NCBI GenBank assembly: GCA_027349615.1 | Contig: DAIEML010000059.1 | Coordinates: forward strand, 1-10,989 | From: Ignavibacteriales bacterium | Lineage (GTDB): Bacteria; Bacteroidota; Ignavibacteria; Ignavibacteriales; Ignavibacteriaceae | DNA length: 10,989 nucleotides | Direction: 5' to 3' | In this document: in pieces, positions 6,233 to 10,989 of the stretch | How positions within the stretch are numbered: the stretch's first letter is position 1 | Layout of the letters: the number at the start of each line of letters is the position of its first letter | Made by a program: the position numbers and the translations under genes | Notes under the pieces: model-generated | Seen by the model: the letters and a program-made list of their open reading frames with translations, nothing else | The model's database searches: none | What the model was told of the DNA's origin: nothing

Positions 6233-7129
6233 TTAGATGCTGGAATTTAAATATCGATCCAGAATTATTTTTATTTTTCGAATATGTTCTGGACCGGTGC
6301 CGCAGCAGCCTCCGATAATATTAACACCGGTGTTTAAAAGTTGTTCGGCTTTAGGCGCAATTACTTCAGGCGTTTCAGTATAAACAGACATTCCGTGAAT
6401 CCACTCAGGAATGCCTGCATTAGCTTGAGCTATAATTGGTTTGTTGGTTAACGGTCTAAGTTCTTTCATTATAGCGATCATCTCATCAAAACCTTTTCCG
6501 CAATTCGCTCCAATAACATCAGCTCCGGCTTCGATATATTTTAATGCAGCAGTCTTAACATCAACTCCCCACATTGTCCTTAATCCTGCCTTCCCTAATT
6601 CAAAAGTCATACTTGCTGCAACAGGAAGTTTTGTATTTTCTTTAGCTGCTTTAACAGCAATTTCAGCTTCTTCAAGAGCCATCATAGTTTCAACATAAAG
6701 AACATCTACCCCGCCTTCTTCAAGTGCTGCTGCCTGTTCAGAAAAAATATTATAAGCTTCACTTTCTGTGAGCGGTCCAAGCGGCTCAAGAAGTTCTCCT
6801 GTTGGTCCCATTGAGCCTGCAACAAATTTTCCTTCCGGGCAAACTGACTTTGCTAAATTTGCTGCAGCAAAACAAAATTCTACTACGCGATTTTCAAAAC
6901 CGTGAAGTTTTAACCTTGCGCGATTTGCGCCGAAGGAATTAGTTTCAACAATATCGGAACCGGCGAGAAAGTAGTCTCGATGAATATCCTTTATTATTTC
7001 GGGATGCAAAATATTAAATTCTTCAGGGCATGCACCTGAAGGAAGTCCGCGTTTTTGAAGTTCTGTTCCCATTGCTCCATCGCATAAAAGAATTTTACCG
7101 GAGTTTAAAGCTTCTAGAAAGTTATTCAA
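6233..7129 (-). CDS. Homocysteine S-methyltransferase, stand-alone MetH-type N-terminal module
   Basis: The enzyme is predicted to transfer a methyl group to homocysteine, giving methionine, in the cytoplasm. It is a TIM-barrel of 298 residues. It has LLCDGAMGTELQ near the N-terminus, DIVETNSFGANR, GSMGPTGELLEPLG and DVLYVETM, and the three zinc-ligand cysteines: Cys210 in GANCGKG and Cys275/Cys276 in GGCCGTGPEH. The length matches the first module of MetH alone; folate, cobalamin and activation modules are absent from this polypeptide. I place the start at the TTG at 7129. AAGGAG (7142-7137) is 7 nt upstream of it, the TTG is 1 nt after the preceding stop, and the family's N-terminus fits. 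A longer frame from a TTG at 7156 would place the ribosome-binding site inside the gene. The adjacent corrinoid protein is the probable methyl carrier. Confidence 0.93.
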   Translation of the reverse strand: MNNFLEALNSGKILLCDGAMGTELQKRGLPSGACPEEFNILHPEIIKDIHRDYFLAGSDIVETNSFGANRARLKLHGFENRVVEFCFAAANLAKSVCPEGKFVAGSMGPTGELLEPLGPLTESEAYNIFSEQAAALEEGGVDVLYVETMMALEEAEIAVKAAKENTKLPVAASMTFELGKAGLRTMWGVDVKTAALKYIEAGADVIGANCGKGFDEMIAIMKELRPLTNKPIIAQANAGIPEWIHGMSVYTETPEVIAPKAEQLLNTGVNIIGGCCGTGPEHIRKIKIILDRYLNSSI

Positions 7130-7130
7130 T

Positions 7131-7781
7131 CTAATTCTCCTTAGTTTCAATTCCAATTAATTGTTTAGCTAACTTTACCGCATCTGTTGCATTCTTTGCA
7201 TAGCCGTCAGCACCAACTTCCATTGCAAATGCTTTTGAAATTGGAGCGCCCCCAACCATTGTTTTTACGGCGATTTTTTCTTCTTTTATTTTATCAATTA
7301 CAACTTTCATATAACCCATTGTTGTAGTTAAAAGAGCAGACATACCAACAATATCAGCATTTTCTTTTTGGACAGCTTCTAAAAATTTTTCAACTTTTGT
7401 GTCAATTCCAAGATCGATCACTGTAAAACCGCTGCTTCTTAACATCATCGAAACAATATTTTTCCCAATATCATGAATGTCGCCTTTAACTGTTCCTATA
7501 ATTATTGTTCCGTTTCCTTTAAGATCAGCTTTCGAAAGCAGCGGTTCCAAAATTGCCAAGGAAGATTTCATTGCTCTTGCTGAAATAAGAACTTGAGGAA
7601 CAAAAATTATATTATCGCGGAATCTGACTCCAACGACATCCATCCCCGGTAGCAATCCTAGATCAAGAATGGTTTTTGCTTCCACACCTAATTCTAAAAG
7701 CTGATTTGTTAATCCAATACTTTTATCTTTATTCCCGTCAATAACTGCTTGCGACAATTCTTTAAATAATTCTTCAGTCAT
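7131..7781 (-). CDS. Cobalamin-binding corrinoid methyl-carrier protein (MtaC/MtbC-like)
   Basis: This 216-residue protein carries a methyl group on the cobalt of cobalamin between two methyltransferases. Residues 1-85 form the four-helix cap domain, including the LLPGMDVVGVRFRDN and FVPQVLISARAM segments typical of methyltransferase corrinoid proteins. Residues about 90-216 form the Rossmann-like B12 domain. DIHDIGKNIV carries the D-x-H-x-x-G motif, with His103 as the lower cobalt ligand, followed by MSALLTTTM and VGGAP, which line the nucleotide tail. The length is standard for MtaC, MtbC and MttC carriers. Its ATG overlaps the stop of the upstream methyltransferase by one base (TAATG, 7783-7779), so translation is coupled. 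The next gene begins one nucleotide after its stop. Its cognate methyl donor is unknown. Confidence 0.95.
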   Translation of the reverse strand: MTEELFKELSQAVIDGNKDKSIGLTNQLLELGVEAKTILDLGLLPGMDVVGVRFRDNIIFVPQVLISARAMKSSLAILEPLLSKADLKGNGTIIIGTVKGDIHDIGKNIVSMMLRSSGFTVIDLGIDTKVEKFLEAVQKENADIVGMSALLTTTMGYMKVVIDKIKEEKIAVKTMVGGAPISKAFAMEVGADGYAKNATDAVKLAKQLIGIETKEN

Positions 7782-8959
7782 TAGTCGTATTTTCCGAATT
7801 TTTCAGTCAGTTCGAAAAGAAGTTCAATATTTTTTTGCGGAGTGTATGGTGCGATTGAGCATGCTGAGCTTAAAATATAACCGCCACTTGGTTTCCCGGT
7901 CTTCAATCTCCATTCAACATCTTTGCGAATATTTTCTTCATTAGATTGAAGTAAAGTGTTAACCGGATCTATATTTCCTTTGATGAAAACTTTTCCGCTT
8001 AAAAATTTTTTTGCTTCTTCAAGTTCAACTGTTCCCAATGGCGGCGGATCAAGAGTATCAATTCCATTAGTTCCGGTTTCCATCATTAGATCAAGGCGGT
8101 CACCAATACTTCCGCAAGTGTGAGTATAAACCGGTATATCAAAATCTTTTTGAATACCTTCAACAATTTTTCTTTCATAAGGTAAAACAAATTCCTGGTA
8201 ATGCTCTCTTGAAATTAAACCGGCTCCGGCGAATGCGGATGAAATTAGAATCGCATCAACTCCGCATCGCGCTTGTTCTTTACCAAGAGCAATTGCGCCT
8301 TCAGTTAATCTCTCTAAACATGCTTTTGATTTCTGAGCGTCATCCATTATTGCCATTAATGCGTATTCATAGTTTAATAATTCAAGAAATTGAGACCACG
8401 GAGAAAATACTTCCGCGTGTACAGAAAATTCACCATCCGATTTTTCTAAAACTTTTTTTATAGTGTTAAGATGATAATCCGGAAAAAATTTTTCGAAAGA
8501 GCGAACTTCATTTTCAAATCCCCAAGTGTAAGGATAAGTAATATCAGTTAAGTCCCAAGGTTCAACATAAAAAAGTTCATCGGGATTCAATTGATCAAAA
8601 GTAGGGAAGTAACGGCTTCCGTCGTTTTGATAATAATGCGGATTATCATCCTTTGGCACAACAGTGTAGTTCCCATTTTTCCAGCGGACAATCGAACCGT
8701 CATTGTCCTTTTCTATTTTATCAATGTAATTTTTATAGTTTGGGTCTCTGCCTGGAAGGTTTATTAATATTCCATCGAACGAATATTTTTTCTTCATTTT
8801 AACTAAAGCTTCGGCAAAGCCTTCTGAAGTAAACCAGATATCAAGAGGATCAATCCCTGAATGTAAAAAATAATGTCCAATTGAAAGTTGACACATTAAT
8901 GGGACCCTATCCGCAACCTGCAAATGCATTGCCTTAATCATTCTTTCTCGAGACGTCAT
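7781..8959 (-). CDS. UroD-family zinc methyltransferase (MtaA/MtbA-like), substrate unknown
   Basis: This 392-residue protein has the uroporphyrinogen-decarboxylase fold: an N-terminal TSRERMIKAM...ADRVPLM, then PWSQFLELLNYE and DAILISSAFAGAG, then GTNGIDTLDPP and GKVFIKGNIDP. It also has the zinc motif His280-x-Cys282 (THTCG) with Cys367 (SSACSIAP). This H-x-C...C set is known from MtaA and MtbA, which move methyl groups between corrinoid proteins and thiols, and it is not a decarboxylase feature. It is longer than those enzymes (about 340 residues), with an extra charged and aromatic stretch around residues 85-150. It is the first gene of the operon. AGGA is 7 nt before the ATG, and its stop overlaps the corrinoid gene. 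It may load the corrinoid from an unknown methyl donor or methylate a second acceptor. Automatic annotation as heme-pathway HemE would be wrong. Confidence 0.9.
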   Translation of the reverse strand: MTSRERMIKAMHLQVADRVPLMCQLSIGHYFLHSGIDPLDIWFTSEGFAEALVKMKKKYSFDGILINLPGRDPNYKNYIDKIEKDNDGSIVRWKNGNYTVVPKDDNPHYYQNDGSRYFPTFDQLNPDELFYVEPWDLTDITYPYTWGFENEVRSFEKFFPDYHLNTIKKVLEKSDGEFSVHAEVFSPWSQFLELLNYEYALMAIMDDAQKSKACLERLTEGAIALGKEQARCGVDAILISSAFAGAGLISREHYQEFVLPYERKIVEGIQKDFDIPVYTHTCGSIGDRLDLMMETGTNGIDTLDPPPLGTVELEEAKKFLSGKVFIKGNIDPVNTLLQSNEENIRKDVEWRLKTGKPSGGYILSSACSIAPYTPQKNIELLFELTEKFGKYD

Positions 8960-8986
8960 ATTTTATCCTGTATTTTAAAAAGCAAT

Positions 8987-9015
8987 GTATTAAAACTTAA
9001 ATAATTATTTGTAAA
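8987..9015 (-). promoter_or_regulatory. Candidate promoter of the methyl-transfer operon
   Basis: On the minus strand TTTACA (9015-9010), a 17-nt spacer and TAATAC (8992-8987) resemble sigma-70 elements, with a poor -10 match. Transcription would start near 8980, giving a short leader with AGGA before the ATG at 8959. A perfect 12-bp palindrome (8999-9010) lies in the spacer, where a bound regulator could block polymerase. Confidence 0.27.
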
Positions 9016-9050
9016 ATAAAAACGAAGAATCAGATTAAAAATAATTATTT
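8999..9050. repeat. Two copies of a perfect 12-bp palindrome, possible operator pair
   Basis: AAATAATTATTT occurs at 8999-9010 and again at 9039-9050, start-to-start distance 40 bp, close to four helical turns. Each copy equals its own reverse complement, and the flanking bases break the symmetry, so the unit is exactly 12 bp. Both copies lie upstream of the methyl-transfer operon in the divergent gap. Such pairs often bind dimeric regulators cooperatively. AT-rich background raises the chance of coincidence. Confidence 0.45.
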
Positions 9051-9274
9051 AAAAATATTGATTTATTCGTAAAGCTTTAATCAGAAAAAAATGCCGTTAA
9101 AAAATGTGTAATATCCTTCCATCCCAAAATGTAGAAAAAGAAAAATTCTTCTTTCCATATTTGGCACAGTTACGCGGAAAACTTGTGGCAGCAGAAAAAA
9201 ATCTTCAGTGTAACTTAGATAAAAATTAATTAGTCATAACTTTAAAAAATTTTCTGAAAAATCCGGACAAATTT

Positions 9275-10989
9275 ATGATAAAAAATTTACTAAGCTTATT
9301 AATTATTACTTCAACTTTTTTATCGGCACAAAATAATTTTAAAGTGCTTCATTTAAAAAAAATTAATAGTGAGATAAAAGTTGATGGAATAATTGATCCT
9401 ATTTGGAGTACTGCAGATTCTGCAACAAATTTTTTCCAGCTTGCGCCATATTATGATAAAAAACCAACTTGGCCTACGGTTGCAAAAATATTGACTTCGG
9501 ATGATGCAATTTATTGTTTAATGATTTGCTACGAAGACAAAAAAGATATTCAAGCAAATACAGGCACACTAGATAATACGACTGGAGAAATTGTTTCGCT
9601 AATGATAGACACTTTTGATGATAAAAAAACAGCTTATAAATTTGCAGTTACTGCTGGTGGCGTAAGAGCTGATGCCCGGCTTCTAGATGATGCCCGAAAT
9701 CGCGATTACAGCTGGGATGGAATTTGGTTTGCTGCTACTAAAATTTATGATTGGGGATATGTTGTTGAAATGAAAATTCCGTATAAGTCAATTCAATACA
9801 ATAAAAGTTTAACTTATTGGGGAATCGATTTCGACAGATGGATCCCTTATTTGTCTGAAGATCTTTATTGGAATAAGTATGAACAGAATGAAGGTTTACG
9901 CGTCTCCAAATTTGGTAAGCTTGAATTTGATAATTTTAAACCGACAGTTACTGGATTGAATTTAGAAATTTATCCTGTTGGAATTTCCAAAGCTGATTAT
10001 ATCGGCAACGGATTGAATAGTTCAATTTTCGCTAAAGATGCAAAGTATAAAATTTCTCCTAATGTAGGCTTGGATATAATGTATAATCCATCACCGGAAT
10101 TAAAATTTCAGCTTACTGCGAATCCGGATTTCGCTCAAATAGAAGCTGATCCATATCAATTCAATATCTCAAGATATGAAACATATTTTTCTGAGCGCCG
10201 TCCATTCTTTACTGAAGGAAATGAAATTTTTATGCCTGCCGGAAAACAAAACAATACAGGTTTTTACAGTCCGCTGGAATTATTTTATTCAAGAAGAATT
10301 GGGAAAAAACTTCCGGATGGTAGTGATGTTCCTTTAATACTTGGAACAAAAGCGTTTGGAAGAATTAACGATTGGGAATATGGCGGATTTCTTGCTTTGA
10401 CAGATCAAAAATCTTATTTGGACAACGACAGTGAAATAACTGAACCAAAAGCAATTTTCGGATCAGTTAGATTAAAAAAACAATTTGGGGAAAATTCTTC
10501 AATCGGAACTTTATTTGTAGGTAAACAAACACAAAAAGATTCTTATGGAGTAATCGATATTGATGGTGCTCTTCGGAACTCAGGCTGGCAGTTATCTTAT
10601 CAATTAGCAAGATCAATTAAAGACTCTCAGGGAGATTACGCAGCATCAATAGGATTCGTTTCTACAGGAAGTAATTGGTGGGTGCTCGGAAGAAACAGGT
10701 ATATTGGAAACAATTTTGATATTAATGAAGTCGGTTATGTTCCATGGATAGGCACTGCTGAAATTACATGGCTTACTGGCCCAACATGGTATTTTGATAA
10801 AGGTTATATTAGTCAAATTTTATTGCTCGGTGGAGTTTATACAAACTACAAACACGTTGAAGATTATACAGATCGTTCAGCAGTTATTGATTTTAATATG
10901 GGATTCCGAAACAATTGGAATTATGAGATTACGTTAATTATAGGCAAATCAAAAGATCAAGGGATAAAATATAATTCATACGAAATTGA
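9275..10989 (+). CDS. Exported CBM9-like/DUF5916 protein, 3' end cut by window edge
   Basis: 571 residues are present and the frame is still open at the edge. Residues 1-18 (MIKNLLSLLIITSTFLSA) form a signal peptide with a probable cut before Gln19. Residues about 28-205 look like a carbohydrate-binding family 9-like beta-sandwich, opening with INSEIKVDGIIDPIW and containing SWDGIWFAA and YVVEMKIPYKSI. From about residue 225 the DUF5916 region begins; its signature, NPDFAQIEADPYQFNISR then SERRPFFTEGNEIF, spans about 283-318, followed by LFYSRRIGKKL. The rest is repeated amphipathic strands rich in aromatics, as in an outer-membrane beta-barrel. Relatives are common in Bacteroidota and usually some 700-900 residues long; their function is unclear, with polymer or metabolite handling at the outer membrane a guess. 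The ATG follows a weak GGA. It is divergent from the methyl-transfer operon. Confidence 0.92.
   Translation, partial: MIKNLLSLLIITSTFLSAQNNFKVLHLKKINSEIKVDGIIDPIWSTADSATNFFQLAPYYDKKPTWPTVAKILTSDDAIYCLMICYEDKKDIQANTGTLDNTTGEIVSLMIDTFDDKKTAYKFAVTAGGVRADARLLDDARNRDYSWDGIWFAATKIYDWGYVVEMKIPYKSIQYNKSLTYWGIDFDRWIPYLSEDLYWNKYEQNEGLRVSKFGKLEFDNFKPTVTGLNLEIYPVGISKADYIGNGLNSSIFAKDAKYKISPNVGLDIMYNPSPELKFQLTANPDFAQIEADPYQFNISRYETYFSERRPFFTEGNEIFMPAGKQNNTGFYSPLELFYSRRIGKKLPDGSDVPLILGTKAFGRINDWEYGGFLALTDQKSYLDNDSEITEPKAIFGSVRLKKQFGENSSIGTLFVGKQTQKDSYGVIDIDGALRNSGWQLSYQLARSIKDSQGDYAASIGFVSTGSNWWVLGRNRYIGNNFDINEVGYVPWIGTAEITWLTGPTWYFDKGYISQILLLGGVYTNYKHVEDYTDRSAVIDFNMGFRNNWNYEITLIIGKSKDQGIKYNSYEI

Larger units (their letters stand above)
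8960..9274. other. Divergent intergenic region between the methyltransferase operon and the DUF5916 gene
   Basis: This 315-bp gap contains the candidate operon promoter and paired palindromes (8987-9050) and then very AT-rich sequence. From about 9160 to 9214 there is a block distinctly richer in G and C than its surroundings. In that block AGTTAC (9169-9173 region) and GTAACT (9209-9214) are complementary, and CACAGTT can pair with AACTTGTG across a short loop. A 41-codon plus-strand frame (9104-9229) is open but lacks a Shine-Dalgarno sequence, and a 25-codon minus-strand frame overlaps it. I see no recognisable cobalamin or SAM riboswitch. Confidence 0.5.

Noticed and set aside
6441..6698. 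85-codon plus-strand frame inside the homocysteine methyltransferase
   Set aside because: It is the reverse strand of a well-conserved enzyme; codon pattern explains the open frame.
8209..8463. 84-codon plus-strand frame
   Set aside because: It is antisense to the UroD-family methyltransferase, has no ribosome-binding site, and its composition is unlike the neighbours.
7781..8959. Heme-pathway uroporphyrinogen decarboxylase (hemE)
   Set aside because: The H-x-C...C zinc motif and the corrinoid and homocysteine methyltransferase neighbours indicate a methyltransferase.
8960..9274. Cobalamin or SAM riboswitch before the methyl-transfer operon
   Set aside because: I found no B12-box-like sequence or SAM-type core on the minus strand, and the candidate promoter leaves a leader too short for either.
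9275..10989. TonB-dependent receptor
   Set aside because: No plug domain or TonB box is visible; the CBM9-like start and the NPDFAQIEADP...RRPFF signature fit DUF5916 instead.
1..10989. Mobile element, phage, CRISPR or defence island
   Set aside because: No transposase, integrase, terminal repeats, regular repeat array or defence-type gene is visible; all genes look chromosomal.

Overview
The window is AT-rich DNA with compact bacterial gene packing. It shows nine protein genes, two of them cut by the window edges. It probably comes from a free-living member of the Bacteroidota/Chlorobiota group. An Ignavibacteria-like organism is my best guess, based on the DUF5916 outer-membrane-type protein, the PIN-PhoH protein and the style of the lipoprotein and membrane genes. 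That assignment is an inference, because no rRNA or other decisive marker is present. I saw no tRNA, rRNA, CRISPR array, transposase or phage gene.

Layout. Positions 1-998 (minus) hold carA, the glutaminase subunit of carbamoyl-phosphate synthase, cut at its 3' end. A 378-bp divergent gap follows. It carries a likely carA promoter and a strong intrinsic terminator in the carA leader, which suggests attenuation. A plus-strand block comes next: a PIN-PhoH ATPase (1377-2741), a lipoprotein plus a small PH-like membrane protein (2834-4221, probably one operon), and mnmA for tRNA 2-thiolation (4323-5372). mnmA meets the next gene tail to tail with no spacer.

Positions 5373-8959 (minus) form a tight operon, in transcription order: a UroD-family zinc methyltransferase, a cobalamin-binding corrinoid protein, a homocysteine S-methyltransferase and a thioredoxin-TPR protein. 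The first three are linked by a TAATG stop/start overlap and then by a 1-nt gap with a TTG start. Together they look like a split, MetH-like corrinoid methyl-transfer system. Its folate-binding module is replaced by a UroD/MtaA-type enzyme, so methyl groups would pass from an unknown donor through cobalamin to homocysteine. This is the most interesting part of the window.

A 315-bp divergent gap (8960-9274) contains two copies of a perfect 12-bp palindrome 40 bp apart and a GC-richer block of unknown nature. The last gene, from 9275 to the right edge, encodes an exported CBM9-like/DUF5916 protein that runs off the window.
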